Positions 1 through 10,008 of a DNA stretch of 64,000 nt are shown in pieces. The stretch lies in contig PBPC01000057.1 in the NCBI GenBank assembly GCA_002724575.1, forward strand, positions 1 through 64,000, given 5' to 3'. The position numbers and the translations under genes were made by a program. Numbering within the stretch: the first letter of the stretch is position 1; each line of letters starts with the position of its first letter. The stretch comes from Gemmatimonadota bacterium (GTDB taxonomy: Bacteria; Gemmatimonadota; Gemmatimonadetes; Longimicrobiales; Gaopeijiaceae). Below the pieces are notes generated by a model. It was not told the origin of the DNA and ran no database searches. It saw nothing but the letters and a program-made list of their open reading frames with translations.

Positions 1-280
1 CGATGTAGAGGTTGTCCTCATCGAACAGGACTCGGATCTCGGTCTCCTCCGATGGTACCCCGCCTTCGACCGGCTCCTGTTGCGTGAAATCGGTGATCGA
101 GACCGCTGAAGACCAGAAGTCCTCCAAGATACGACCATCAAGCTCAAGATTGCCGTGGAGAGGTAGTGCCTGTAGGGTGGCCTCAGGCAACTCCTGTGCA
201 ACAGATGGATTAGCGATGGGGAATCCAATGAGTTGGCCCATCAATAGCATGAGAACGCACGATTGTGCGATCCTCTTCAT
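1..280 (-). CDS. DUF5916 / carbohydrate-binding family 9-like secreted protein, N-terminal part (runs off left edge)
   Basis: Reverse strand ATG at 280 opens MKRIAQSCVLMLLMGQLIGFPIANPSVAQELPEATLQALPLHGNLELDGRILEDFWSSAVSITDFTQQEPVEGGVPSEETEIRVLFDEDNLYI; signal peptide plus the DG.ldE..W..A..itdF.Q.EP.eG pattern. Not in ORF track because no stop lies in the window. Confidence 0.75.
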   Translation of the reverse strand, partial: MKRIAQSCVLMLLMGQLIGFPIANPSVAQELPEATLQALPLHGNLELDGRILEDFWSSAVSITDFTQQEPVEGGVPSEETEIRVLFDEDNLYI

Positions 281-386
281 CTAATCCTCCCTAGTTGTGT
301 AACACAGCCTGTAAACCCCGAAGAGTTCAAAGGGCCACTAACGAGACACCCAGGCGGAAGTTGTTGTTGTGGGTTTCTAATACCCG

Positions 387-1571
387 GTGTCTAGTATCAC
401 CATACATTATGAACATATGACTGATATATCCCCAACGACGACGTCTCCACTTGGCATGGCGCCAGAAGAACTTGATGGATTAGCTAGCAAACTGGAAGTT
501 CGCTTCTCAGCGGATTTCACGTCCCGTTGGAGTGATCTGGAATTCGAAGAGTTGGCTTTGCATGCGTTTAATGTCCAATTCCAGCACAATCCTGTATACC
601 GTCGCTTCTGTGAAGGCAGGAACGCTGTTCCTACTTCGGTTACGAGCTGGCAGCAGGTACCGATGGTGCCAACCACAGCATTTAGATATCTCGACTTGGT
701 AACAGGCGACCACTCCTCTGTGAGGATGGTCTTCCGAACAAGCGGAACTACCAGCACGACCCTTTCTCCCGGAAGACACTTAGTGTCACGGCCCTCACTT
801 TACCATGCTTCACTTCTATCAAATTTTCGCGAACATCTGCTGCCGGATGCTGAAAAGATCAAATTTATATCTTTGATCCCATCTCCGGCGGAGATGCCTC
901 ACTCATCTCTTTCCTACATGGTTGGTGTAGCGGCCGACACGATGTCTTCAGAAGTCCAATGGTTTGTGGACGGAGAGGGTGTGCTAAACAGCGCGGGACT
1001 CATAAATACATTAAATGACGCAGCGCTGGCGGGTGAGGAAGTGCTTCTGCTTGGAACCGCATTCGCTTTTGTTCACTGGCTTGATGAGTTGGCGGGTAGG
1101 GAGTTGCGACGCCTTCCACCAGGAAGTCGGATTATGGAGACCGGAGGATTCAAAGCTCGAGCCCGCGATATCACAAAAGAGCAGCTATACAAGTCTCTTT
1201 CCATGACGGTTGGCCTCGAGACCAATCGAATTGTGAACGAATACGGTATGACGGAATTACTCTCACAACTTTATGAATCGCACCTGACTCAACCGAATGA
1301 ATTACAAGAAGGTCATGCGCCACCACCATGGCTCAGGGTACGTGCACTGAACCCGACAACTCTTGAGCCAGTCGCGGAAAATGAAACGGGGATATTAGCA
1401 TTTTTTGACCTAGCAAATCTTGGATCAGTTTGCCATGTGCTTACCGAGGATATTGGGCAGGTGATAGACGGGAGAATTCACCTTGAAGGTCGTTTCCCTG
1501 GGGCAGAGCCACGGGGGTGTTCGAGGGCTATGGATGAGTTGATGACCTCTAGCCAGGTCACTCGCCGGTGA
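387..1571 (+). CDS. LuxE-type acyl-protein synthetase/ligase
   Basis: 394 aa; adenylate-forming core FRTSGTTST, NEYGMTELLSQLY, C-terminal RGCSRAMDEL with the LuxE-type Cys. GTG start at 387 or ATG at 417. Confidence 0.8.
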   Translation: MSSITIHYEHMTDISPTTTSPLGMAPEELDGLASKLEVRFSADFTSRWSDLEFEELALHAFNVQFQHNPVYRRFCEGRNAVPTSVTSWQQVPMVPTTAFRYLDLVTGDHSSVRMVFRTSGTTSTTLSPGRHLVSRPSLYHASLLSNFREHLLPDAEKIKFISLIPSPAEMPHSSLSYMVGVAADTMSSEVQWFVDGEGVLNSAGLINTLNDAALAGEEVLLLGTAFAFVHWLDELAGRELRRLPPGSRIMETGGFKARARDITKEQLYKSLSMTVGLETNRIVNEYGMTELLSQLYESHLTQPNELQEGHAPPPWLRVRALNPTTLEPVAENETGILAFFDLANLGSVCHVLTEDIGQVIDGRIHLEGRFPGAEPRGCSRAMDELMTSSQVTRR

Positions 1572-2977
1572 CCCAAGACATCTTCGAAGCTTGGGCGATC
1601 CCAAGTTCCGTCGTGGTTCCGGGTGCGACTTCTGATTCTGCCGTAGCTCCAGAGCTTTCTATTCGCAGTCTCTCTATTGAATCCCGCTGGCTAAATGAAT
1701 TAACCGATATCTTAGTTGAGGGCAGCGGCAGATTGAAAAACCGAAAGGCTAGAGAGCTTGCTCGGATACTCGGAACGGTAGGGAGCCGATTCTTGAAGGA
1801 GGGTGACCCACTTAGAACGAAGGCATTGGAGTTGCTTCCCCAAGCTTCTGGTCTGTCAGTTCAGATGGCTCGTGTTGTTTTGGATGGTATGGCTGCAGAT
1901 TGGGCTGAGGATCGGCTCCTAGGGCTTCTGGAAAACGAATTTGGCACTTCAGAGGGACTGGACGGTTTCGTTAAGCAGAACGGCTGTCGGACAATGGCCA
2001 TAGGTGCTGATCTCTGCGTCCAGATTGTATCGGGCAGCGTACCTGGAGTCGGAGTAACGGCATTGATTCGCAGCTTGTTAACCAAGGCTCCGACGTTACT
2101 AAAGCCAGGTCGAGGAGATGTAGTACTACCCGTGCTCTTTATGCAGGCACTAGCAGTTGTAGATCAAGATCTGGCTGACCATGTAGCTGTCCTGTATTGG
2201 TCGGGCGGCAGTTCAGATCTAGAAAGGCGAGTTCTTGATCGAGCCAGTGTCGTAACCACTTACGGTGGGGACGAGTCTGTGGAAAGTATTCGAGCATTGA
2301 CTCCAGTGACCAAACGCTTTGTAGCATATCATCACCGCATTAGCGTAGGGGTTATCGGCAGTCAGGCGCTTACATCAGGGTTGGTCGAACAGACGGCTCG
2401 GGATGTCGCTTATGCCACGGCAGTTTTCGACCAGCGAGGCTGTGTGTCTCCACGATCTATTTATGTCGAGTCCGGCGGAGATACTACACCGCAGGCCTTT
2501 GCTGAATACCTGGCGTCGGCCCTTGAATCGATAGAAAACGATCTTCCAGGTGGTCATCTGGAGCTAGAGGAAGCGGCAGCGCTGCATCAGGTTCGTGGTG
2601 CTGCGGAATTGCTTGCTGTATCAGGTTCTCCAGGAGGCATCTATCATGGTGAAAAAGCTTCCTGGACAGTGATTTTCGATCCGGATTCGGAGCTGAGATC
2701 CGATCACGTTGGCCGAGTTGTTCGGGTGGAATCAATTGAGAACTTAAGTGACTTGATTAAGAGACTTCGCCCTGAGAAGGAGCACATTCAAAGCGTGGGT
2801 GTAGCGGGTATGGGGACAGATCTAGATGAATTCGCTGAAGAACTGGGACGTATTGGCGTATCACGTATCGCAAAGTTCTCGGGATTACCATTCCCTCCTC
2901 CGCGATGGCACCATGATGGAGGCAGCCCCCTCCGAGATTTGGTCCATTGGGTTGATCTGGAAGAAGTAGGTGGCTGA
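1568..2977 (+). CDS. LuxC-type acyl-CoA/acyl-protein reductase
   Basis: 469 aa; KRFVAYHHRISVGVIG and DVAYATAVFDQRGCVSPRSIYVE (putative catalytic Cys); GTG start overlaps the stop of the LuxE-like gene. Confidence 0.8.
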   Translation: MTQDIFEAWAIPSSVVVPGATSDSAVAPELSIRSLSIESRWLNELTDILVEGSGRLKNRKARELARILGTVGSRFLKEGDPLRTKALELLPQASGLSVQMARVVLDGMAADWAEDRLLGLLENEFGTSEGLDGFVKQNGCRTMAIGADLCVQIVSGSVPGVGVTALIRSLLTKAPTLLKPGRGDVVLPVLFMQALAVVDQDLADHVAVLYWSGGSSDLERRVLDRASVVTTYGGDESVESIRALTPVTKRFVAYHHRISVGVIGSQALTSGLVEQTARDVAYATAVFDQRGCVSPRSIYVESGGDTTPQAFAEYLASALESIENDLPGGHLELEEAAALHQVRGAAELLAVSGSPGGIYHGEKASWTVIFDPDSELRSDHVGRVVRVESIENLSDLIKRLRPEKEHIQSVGVAGMGTDLDEFAEELGRIGVSRIAKFSGLPFPPPRWHHDGGSPLRDLVHWVDLEEVGG

Positions 2978-2997
2978 AGACCTTATGTTTTTAGGGC

Positions 2998-3192
2998 TCA
3001 GTCTTCTTCAATTTCCGGTTCCGCACGCCAAACGACCATCTGGCGGCCACCTCTTGGATTTTCTTCCATTCTCACAGTTAATGACTCGCCCTCTTCGATC
3101 CCCAAGTCTTCCCTCATGTCCTGGGGAATCGTAACCCGCCCTCCGACGCCTACTGTGACATCGGTGTAGTAAAGGGTACGATAGATGGCCAT
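2998..3192 (-). CDS. AbrB/MazE/SpoVT-fold DNA-binding protein
   Basis: MAIYRTLYYTDVTVGVGGRVTIPQDMREDLGIEEGESLTVRMEEN; swapped-hairpin AbrB pattern (GRVTIP..R..LGI.EG..L.V). Start refined from 3276 to 3192, next to a ggagagct RBS. Confidence 0.75.
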   Translation of the reverse strand: MAIYRTLYYTDVTVGVGGRVTIPQDMREDLGIEEGESLTVRMEENPRGGRQMVVWRAEPEIEED

Positions 3193-3395
3193 GCAGCTCT
3201 CCTCCTGTATGCAAACACCCCTATAAGCTAAGTAAAGTGTAAGGTATTTTGTATGTATCTTGAGAGGGTTCTCCACATTGGTTGTCCAGCCGCTAGTGCG
3301 ATTGCCGGCTAGCTAACTAGGACCCTATCGAACTTGAATCCTAGCTCTACATCAGTGCTCAGCTAGCTTAGGTCATCCCTTGATGGCGTGAATTT

Positions 3396-4352
3396 GTGAT
3401 TGATACGAGATACGCAATCCGGCTTGATGGCGTTACAAAATGCTTTGGAGACCATGCTGCGGTTTCCGAACTGAACTTTGATGTACCCCGTGGTGCCATA
3501 TGTGGACTCATTGGTCCGAATGGATCAGGAAAGACCACCTGCATTCGAATGATCATGGGGATTCTGAATCCGGATGAGGGATCAGTCAGTTTGCTCGGGG
3601 CCACCCCTGACGATGTGCGCCGTAAGAGAGTGGGATACTTACCCGAAGAGCGCGGCGTCTACAGGAAGATGACATGCACAGAGTTTTTGACTTTTCTGGC
3701 AGAAATCCGGGGGATATCTCGTACTGAAGGGTGGAGACGCTCGAATGATTGGCTTGAACGATTGGGACTTGGTGCATGGGCTAACACAAGAATCGAGGCT
3801 CTTTCAAAAGGGATGCAGCAAAAAGTACAGTTTATCGGGACGGTTGTTCATGAGCCTGAGCTATTAATTCTAGATGAGCCTTTCAGCGGGCTTGATCCCC
3901 TGAACCAGGACGTACTCGAAGAGATTATTAAAGATTTTCACTCCAAAGGAACCACGATCCTGTTGTCCACACATCTCATGGACCAAGCGGAGCGACTTTG
4001 CGAGCGAGTCTGTCTGATATCTAGTGCACGAAAAGTGCTCGATGCTGATCTAAAAGAATTGAAGGCGAAAGAGCGGACCGGCGTCGTGGCAGTGAGTTTT
4101 GAAGGCTCTGATCAATGGCTTCAGGGCCCTGAGATAGATTACATCCGAGAATCGAATGGTGAGCTGCACCTCATTCTGAAGGAGGGCGCTGATCATCAAA
4201 GCATTCTAAAGCGCGGCCTAGAATACGGCGTAAAGATATTCCGCTTCGATCTTGTAGGGCCGCGGTTACACGAGATTTTTGTTCGTCATGCCGGGACAGA
4301 GTCAGTTGGTGATGCGGGCTTGCCCAAGAACGCTACTATGGAACTTCAATAA
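3396..4352 (+). CDS. ABC transporter ATP-binding protein (NatA-like, ABC-2 type)
   Basis: Walker A GPNGSGKTT, LSKGMQQKVQ signature, LLILDEPFSGLDP Walker B, LLSTHLMDQAERLC. Confidence 0.9.
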   Translation: MIDTRYAIRLDGVTKCFGDHAAVSELNFDVPRGAICGLIGPNGSGKTTCIRMIMGILNPDEGSVSLLGATPDDVRRKRVGYLPEERGVYRKMTCTEFLTFLAEIRGISRTEGWRRSNDWLERLGLGAWANTRIEALSKGMQQKVQFIGTVVHEPELLILDEPFSGLDPLNQDVLEEIIKDFHSKGTTILLSTHLMDQAERLCERVCLISSARKVLDADLKELKAKERTGVVAVSFEGSDQWLQGPEIDYIRESNGELHLILKEGADHQSILKRGLEYGVKIFRFDLVGPRLHEIFVRHAGTESVGDAGLPKNATMELQ

Positions 4353-5599
4353 TGCCGGTCAATGTTTGGGTGGTCATCCGGCGTGAATACCTACAGAGGG
4401 TGCGTTCGAAGTGGTTCGTCATTTCAACACTCGGTGCCCCTTTGCTCATTCTTCTATTTGTGGTTGCTCCAGCGTACTTCTTGGTGCGTGGAGGGCAGGC
4501 TGAACAGAAGCTTGCGATTGTTGATGGTAGTAACGTTTTGTACGAACGGATTGCACCCTACCTGGTAGGCGAAGGATTTGAGGTTGAAGAGGAGCGATGG
4601 TATGCGGATGTGGTGACGAGTCTCCGTAAAGAAGCAACTGAAGGTGAGATTTGGGGGTTCATTGTGTTAGACGAACTCACTCTTGATACCGGTGAAGCGA
4701 TCGTGTACGTGACTACCCGCCCTTCACCGATCCGCCAACTAACCCTGCAAAGTGCTATTACCCGCGCAGTTATGGAGTACCAGCTTGAAAGGCAGGGGGT
4801 TGATGCAGAGGCACTCTTGAGTGGGGGAGAACTCAGCCTGGAGTTACTCTCGGAGGAGCGGACTTCAACGGAGGAGCCGCAATTCTGGGTGGCGTATCTC
4901 GGGGCCTTTTTTCTCTACATGGTAATTCTATTCTACGCGGACTCGGTGATGAGGGCGACGTTAGAAGAGAAGACCAGTCGCATCGTGGAAGTGATTATCT
5001 CCTCGATGGAGCCGTGGCACCTCATGTTAGGGAAAATCCTTGGCGTAGGTGCTGTCGGCCTTACACAGCTTCTTATCTGGATTGTCTCAGGTTTCCTTAT
5101 TATAGCTGGTGGGATGCCTCTTTTGGTCAGTCAGAGTCCTGAACTCATGCAAGTAGAAAGTGTTTTCTCAACGCTTCCTGGGCTCGGAATGATGACCCTA
5201 TTCGTATGCCTATTCATCTTCGGGTTCTTCATGTATTCCGGCTTGCACGCAGCTGTGGGTGCAATGTGCAATACCGATCAGGAGGCTCAGCAGGTGCGGT
5301 TGCCCATGGTTATGCTGCTTGTGATCCCTATCGCGATGGTCTCCGTTGTAATTGTACAACCGATGACAGCGATGTCGACGTGGTTTTCTCTCTTCCCTCT
5401 TTTTTCCCCGTTCCTGATATGGGCGCGTGTGGCGAGTGGTGGGATACCGGCCTGGCAAATTGGTCTCTCATTCCTACTCATGCTTTTCACGGTCCTTGTG
5501 ATTGCTTGGATAGCTGGCAGGATTTACAAGGCGGGCATTCTTATGGCAGGGAAAAGGCCAACTCTTCCAGAATTATGGAGGTGGGTGAAAGAAGCTTGA
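4352..5599 (+). CDS. ABC-2 type transporter permease (NatB-like)
   Basis: 415 aa; VIRREYLQRVRSKWFVISTLGAPL N-terminus, multiple C-terminal TM segments, TAATG overlap with upstream ATPase gene. Confidence 0.85.
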   Translation: MPVNVWVVIRREYLQRVRSKWFVISTLGAPLLILLFVVAPAYFLVRGGQAEQKLAIVDGSNVLYERIAPYLVGEGFEVEEERWYADVVTSLRKEATEGEIWGFIVLDELTLDTGEAIVYVTTRPSPIRQLTLQSAITRAVMEYQLERQGVDAEALLSGGELSLELLSEERTSTEEPQFWVAYLGAFFLYMVILFYADSVMRATLEEKTSRIVEVIISSMEPWHLMLGKILGVGAVGLTQLLIWIVSGFLIIAGGMPLLVSQSPELMQVESVFSTLPGLGMMTLFVCLFIFGFFMYSGLHAAVGAMCNTDQEAQQVRLPMVMLLVIPIAMVSVVIVQPMTAMSTWFSLFPLFSPFLIWARVASGGIPAWQIGLSFLLMLFTVLVIAWIAGRIYKAGILMAGKRPTLPELWRWVKEA

Positions 5600-5639
5600 A
5601 GAGAAGGGCCTAATCTTGGCTTTGAGTATGGTCGGTTAA

Positions 5640-5939
5640 CTAGTCAGGTAGTGCCGACCGTAACAAGGCTTCTAGTTGGCGGTCGTCAAAGTCTCGTGCT
5701 TTGGCGACCGCTTCCTGATAGGACTCTTCGATGATGAGTACCGTGGTGCGCGGAGCTTCTTCGAGGTTGGTAGGATTCGCCACATCAAATCGAAGGCGAG
5801 CGAGATACATATCTGGCCTCGTCGGATCATCCTCAAACTCTAGGTACGTGCCCCAGATGCGACCACCATGTGTGATTGTCGCGATGTGTAGGCCGGTGCC
5901 TGAGCCAGCCTGAGGTCTGTGTGATGATTTCATTGTCAT
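5640..5939 (-). CDS. hypothetical protein
   Basis: Open frame MTMKSSHRPQAGSGTGLHIATITHGGRIWGTYLEFEDDPTRPDMYLARLRFDV...; plausible globular composition, no family recognised. Confidence 0.5.
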   Translation of the reverse strand: MTMKSSHRPQAGSGTGLHIATITHGGRIWGTYLEFEDDPTRPDMYLARLRFDVANPTNLEEAPRTTVLIIEESYQEAVAKARDFDDRQLEALLRSALPD

Positions 5940-6268
5940 CCCAGGATACTGATTGAGTGCGTTGGAGTCACGCCTCTTACCATCCAACAGAAAAATTCTT
6001 GTGAGCGAGATTCCTGCTTCTCAGCTTTTTTGGGGAATATTTAAGCTATATGGGTTTGATCGATTCTTTTGTGTTCTAGGCCTATCAGACAACTTGCATC
6101 CAAATGGTTTAGGGCCTAAGAGGCCGGCTGATCAAAGTGGTTTCTGTGCCTCTGATGGTAGGCAAGTATGGCTGAGAAAGCGTAACACGGGTGGGGGCGA
6201 GAAAGCTTATTGAGGCACTAGCAAGCATGCCTTCACGGCCATCCTTGGGCTGCCACTAGCACTAAGCT

Positions 6269-6967
6269 GTGTTCAGGGGCTTGTACCAATTCGTCACAAG
6301 CGTTTTCTTGACTCGTCGAAATACCCCTTCAGACACCCAAGTTAGGGTTGCGCGGCTTCGTTCAGGAGCAAGACTTCGGATGAGAAAGCACTGGCTGATA
6401 GGCGGACTTGCCAGCCTCCTAGCACTTGCAGCAGGTGTAGCATTCATTCAGGAGGAGCCCCAGGAAACTCCTGTATCTGAAGACATGGCTGAGCCAGAAG
6501 AATACCCGTCAGGCCAGCCGATAGCGTTTGCGCATGATCAGCACGCTGGTAGTCAGCCTGGCCAGAACAACATGGATTGCCAGTATTGTCACTATTCGGC
6601 AGAGCGATCCGTCGATGCTGGTATTCCACCGGTCTCAGCTTGCTGGGGCTGCCACCAGGCTATTCCCGGTAGTAACAATCCGGAAGAAGTGGCAAAGATT
6701 CAGCAGTTCATTCAGGATGAAGAACCCATTCCTTGGGTTCGTATCTATAAGGTCGCCGACCATGTGCACTTCCCTCACATGCGTCATGTGAATGCTGGCC
6801 TTGAGTGTCAACAGTGTCATGGTGAGGTGCAGGAGATGCAGGTTCTCGACAGTCGTGACCCTGTTTGGGGCGGTGACAACATGGGCTGGTGTGTAGAGTG
6901 TCACCGCCAGCCGGATGATGTTGGAAAACCACAGGCCTCCACTGACTGCACAGTGTGTCACTACTGA
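6269..6967 (+). CDS. actA: Alternative complex III pentaheme cytochrome c subunit ActA
   Basis: Five CxxCH motifs (CQYCH, CWGCH, CQQCH, CVECH, CTVCH), N-terminal TM segment, first gene of actABCDEF. Start may be internal at 6380 (MRKHWLIGG). Confidence 0.85.
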   Translation: MFRGLYQFVTSVFLTRRNTPSDTQVRVARLRSGARLRMRKHWLIGGLASLLALAAGVAFIQEEPQETPVSEDMAEPEEYPSGQPIAFAHDQHAGSQPGQNNMDCQYCHYSAERSVDAGIPPVSACWGCHQAIPGSNNPEEVAKIQQFIQDEEPIPWVRIYKVADHVHFPHMRHVNAGLECQQCHGEVQEMQVLDSRDPVWGGDNMGWCVECHRQPDDVGKPQASTDCTVCHY

Positions 6968-9900
6968 TGGATGATAATAAGAATATGCAAGATGGGCTCA
7001 AACGCCGGGACTTCTTAAAGGTACTCGGTGTTTCAGGTGCTGGAGCCACACTTACAGGTTGCTCGACTGAAGAAGTAGAGCGCCTTTTGCCGTACGTAGT
7101 AGCTCCTGACGATATCACACCCGGAGTGTCGACTTGGTATACGACGGTTTGTGATGGTTGTTCAGCCCAATGTGGGATGTGGGTGCGCACCCGAGAAGGG
7201 AGAGCAGTCAAAGTTGAGGGCAACCCGAACCATCCTGTCTCACAGGGTGGGCTATGCGCAAAGGGTCATGCCACGTTGCAGCATCTTTATCACCCAGATC
7301 GTTTTCCTGGGCCGATGATCCGCGAAGGCAGTGAATTGCGGCAAGTGGCATGGGAAGAAGCAGAATCACTGCTTGCTGCTCGTCTCAGTTCCGCTCAGAA
7401 CCCTATGCTTATAAGTGGCCGAATGGGGCCTAGCCTTAACGAACTCGTCAATGAGTTTATTGAAGGCATAGGTGGTATCAGGGTTAGCTATGATGCGATT
7501 TCAGATGCCCCGCTAGCTGAAGCTGCCCGGATTGTTTATGGCACAGCAGGAATTCCGCAATATGACATAGAGAACGCTCGCTTCTTGCTCTCATTTGGCA
7601 ATGACTTTATCGAAACTGGATCGTCACCAGTAGCACACACCAAGGGTCTTGCTCGGATGAGTTCAGTCGATACAGCAGGGTCGAAAGGTCGTTTTGTTTA
7701 TCTGGGATCTCGCTTGTCACTGACTGGACTGAATGCAGACAAGTGGATCCCGATACGACCTGGTACCGAGGCTGCTGTAGCGCTTGCAATAGCGGCAGTC
7801 ATTGCTGGAGATGATCCTGAGGTTGCAGGCCCATACTCTAATGTCCTCCAAGCGTTCAATCCTCAAGTTGCTGCGCAGGCAGCAGGAGTGACTGAGGATG
7901 CGATATTTGAACTGGCAGAGGATTTTGCATCGCAAGCTCCTACCCTAGCCCTAGGACCGGGTGTGGGTGCACATCATCGTGGGGCAACGGCGGCGAACAT
8001 CGCCGTCATGATCTTGAACCATGTTGCAGGTAATGTGGGCCGCACAGTGTTCTATGATGCTCGGATGAATGGAGCGATGAGTGCCTATGCTGATATTGAG
8101 GCCACTGTTAATGCTATGGCTTCGGGTGAGTCAGACGTTGTGATGATTCACGGGGCAAACCCAGTCTACTCAACGCCCCCCCAGGCGGGTTTCGCGGAAG
8201 CCTTCGCTCAAGTGCCATTCAAGGTTTCTTTTGCGTCAGCGTTGGATGAGACATCGGAGATGGCAGACCTGATCCTTCCGGATCAACACTTTCTTGAAGC
8301 TTGGGGAGACTCTAGCCCACTTGCAGGGGTTTTCGCAGTGCAGCAGCCGGTTATGCAGCCTGTGCCTCACTTCGAATCGAAGCAGACCGGGGACGTGCTT
8401 CTCTCTGTGGCTAACAGACTCAGTGGTGAGGGCGATGTAACAACGTTCTACGACTATGTTCGAGAGCACCATCGATCTGCGCACAATGACGCGGATGGCG
8501 ATTTTGAGGATGCTTGGCAGGAGCTTCTGCGAACAGGTATGGCAGATACCAGAAGTGAGGAAGCCAGCGCTCTAGAGCTACAGTCCCCAGAGGTCGCGCT
8601 CAGCTTTGAGGTGCCCACATTTGATCTGCCAGGAGACTTAACCCTCCTCGTTCACCCGTCTCCGCGTTTTGGGGCTGGTGAATTTTCAAATAGTCCCTGG
8701 CTACAAGAGCTACCGGACCCTGTCTCCAAGATTGTTTGGCACTCTTGGCTGGAGATGAACCCGCACACTGCTGAACTGCGCGGAATCCGTGAGGGTGACA
8801 TTGTCACTGTGACTTCTCCTCATGGGTCACTTGAAGTACCGGTCTGGCTTTATCCGGGTATTAGAGAGGACGTAGTGGCCTTGGCTATGGGTGGCGGCCA
8901 CACGGGTATGGGACGCTATGCAGACGATAAGGGAGTCAATGCACTCAACCTGATTCCATCAATTTCTGAGCAGCTGTCAGGTGCCTTAGTGACTACAGTG
9001 ACTTCAGTCACCGTAATACCCACTGGAGAAAAACGACGACTTGCCACAGTAGAAGGATCGGATGACCAGCACGATCGAATGATTGCTCCAGCAGTTGCTT
9101 TGGCTGACCTGGGCCATGCTGGAGACGATGAGCATGAAGAGGGTGGGCATGGGGAGTTGAGAGAGCTTCAGGGGGTCGGTGGCTTTATACCCGTTCCCGC
9201 TGATGAAGGAGCTCCGACTGCATTTCCTTTAGAGGGGTCACGCCACGGACTTTATGCTGAGGCACAAGAGGGGCCACGTTGGGCAATGGCCATTGACCTG
9301 GACAAGTGCACGGGATGTAGCGCATGCGTGACAGCGTGTCAGGCCGAAAACAATGTCCCCTGGGTCGGAGAAGAACAGGTTCTTATGGGTCGGGAGATGA
9401 GTTGGGTTCGTATCGAGCGCTACTACGAACAGGTTGACGCGACTCAGGCTGCCGATCTAGACGTGCGTTTCTTGCCAATGATTTGCCAGCACTGTGGGAA
9501 TGCACCTTGTGAGACAGTGTGTCCGGTTTTTGCAACTTACCATACACCCGAAGGCCTGAATGCTCAGGTCTACAACCGTTGTGTTGGTACACGGTACTGT
9601 GCCAACAATTGCCCTTATAAAGTGAGGGTTTTCAACTGGTATGATTACACTGATGCGGTTCCGGAGCCTCTAAACTGGCAGTGGAATCCTGATGTCACTG
9701 TTCGGGCTAACGGGGTCATGGAGAAATGCAGCTTCTGTGTACAGAGGATTCGTGAGGTACAGAACCGAGCAGCACTCGAAGATGGGAGAGAAGTCAGGGA
9801 TCACGAGGTTGTACCGGCATGTGAACAGAGTTGCCCAGCCGAGGCAATCGTTTTTGGTAATATCCGAGACCCCAATGCCCGTATCACACAGGTTTCGGCG

Positions 9901-10008
9901 AGTGAGCGAACGTATCGCGTTTTAGAGCCTCTAAATACCCAGCCTGCAGTGAACTACCTCAAGAAGGTCACCTTCCATGAGGTGGCTTCTGTGGGGCATG
10001 AGGAATGA
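6967..10008 (+). CDS. actB: Alternative complex III iron-sulfur/molybdopterin-fold subunit ActB
   Basis: Tat leader RRDFLKVLGVSGAGATLTGC, CDGCSAQCGMWV...GGLCAKG, C-terminal ferredoxin clusters (CTGCSACVTACQ, CQHCGNAPCETVCP, CVGTRYCANNCPY, CSFCVQRI). Confidence 0.9.
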   Translation: MDDNKNMQDGLKRRDFLKVLGVSGAGATLTGCSTEEVERLLPYVVAPDDITPGVSTWYTTVCDGCSAQCGMWVRTREGRAVKVEGNPNHPVSQGGLCAKGHATLQHLYHPDRFPGPMIREGSELRQVAWEEAESLLAARLSSAQNPMLISGRMGPSLNELVNEFIEGIGGIRVSYDAISDAPLAEAARIVYGTAGIPQYDIENARFLLSFGNDFIETGSSPVAHTKGLARMSSVDTAGSKGRFVYLGSRLSLTGLNADKWIPIRPGTEAAVALAIAAVIAGDDPEVAGPYSNVLQAFNPQVAAQAAGVTEDAIFELAEDFASQAPTLALGPGVGAHHRGATAANIAVMILNHVAGNVGRTVFYDARMNGAMSAYADIEATVNAMASGESDVVMIHGANPVYSTPPQAGFAEAFAQVPFKVSFASALDETSEMADLILPDQHFLEAWGDSSPLAGVFAVQQPVMQPVPHFESKQTGDVLLSVANRLSGEGDVTTFYDYVREHHRSAHNDADGDFEDAWQELLRTGMADTRSEEASALELQSPEVALSFEVPTFDLPGDLTLLVHPSPRFGAGEFSNSPWLQELPDPVSKIVWHSWLEMNPHTAELRGIREGDIVTVTSPHGSLEVPVWLYPGIREDVVALAMGGGHTGMGRYADDKGVNALNLIPSISEQLSGALVTTVTSVTVIPTGEKRRLATVEGSDDQHDRMIAPAVALADLGHAGDDEHEEGGHGELRELQGVGGFIPVPADEGAPTAFPLEGSRHGLYAEAQEGPRWAMAIDLDKCTGCSACVTACQAENNVPWVGEEQVLMGREMSWVRIERYYEQVDATQAADLDVRFLPMICQHCGNAPCETVCPVFATYHTPEGLNAQVYNRCVGTRYCANNCPYKVRVFNWYDYTDAVPEPLNWQWNPDVTVRANGVMEKCSFCVQRIREVQNRAALEDGREVRDHEVVPACEQSCPAEAIVFGNIRDPNARITQVSASERTYRVLEPLNTQPAVNYLKKVTFHEVASVGHEE

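Noticed and set aside
12-284. Forward ORF of 90 aa at the left edge
   Set aside because: Antisense to a convincing DUF5916-like N-terminus with signal peptide on the minus strand.
5953-6213. Forward 86-aa ORF upstream of actA
   Set aside because: No recognisable motif, unusual composition, no clear RBS; likely chance ORF.
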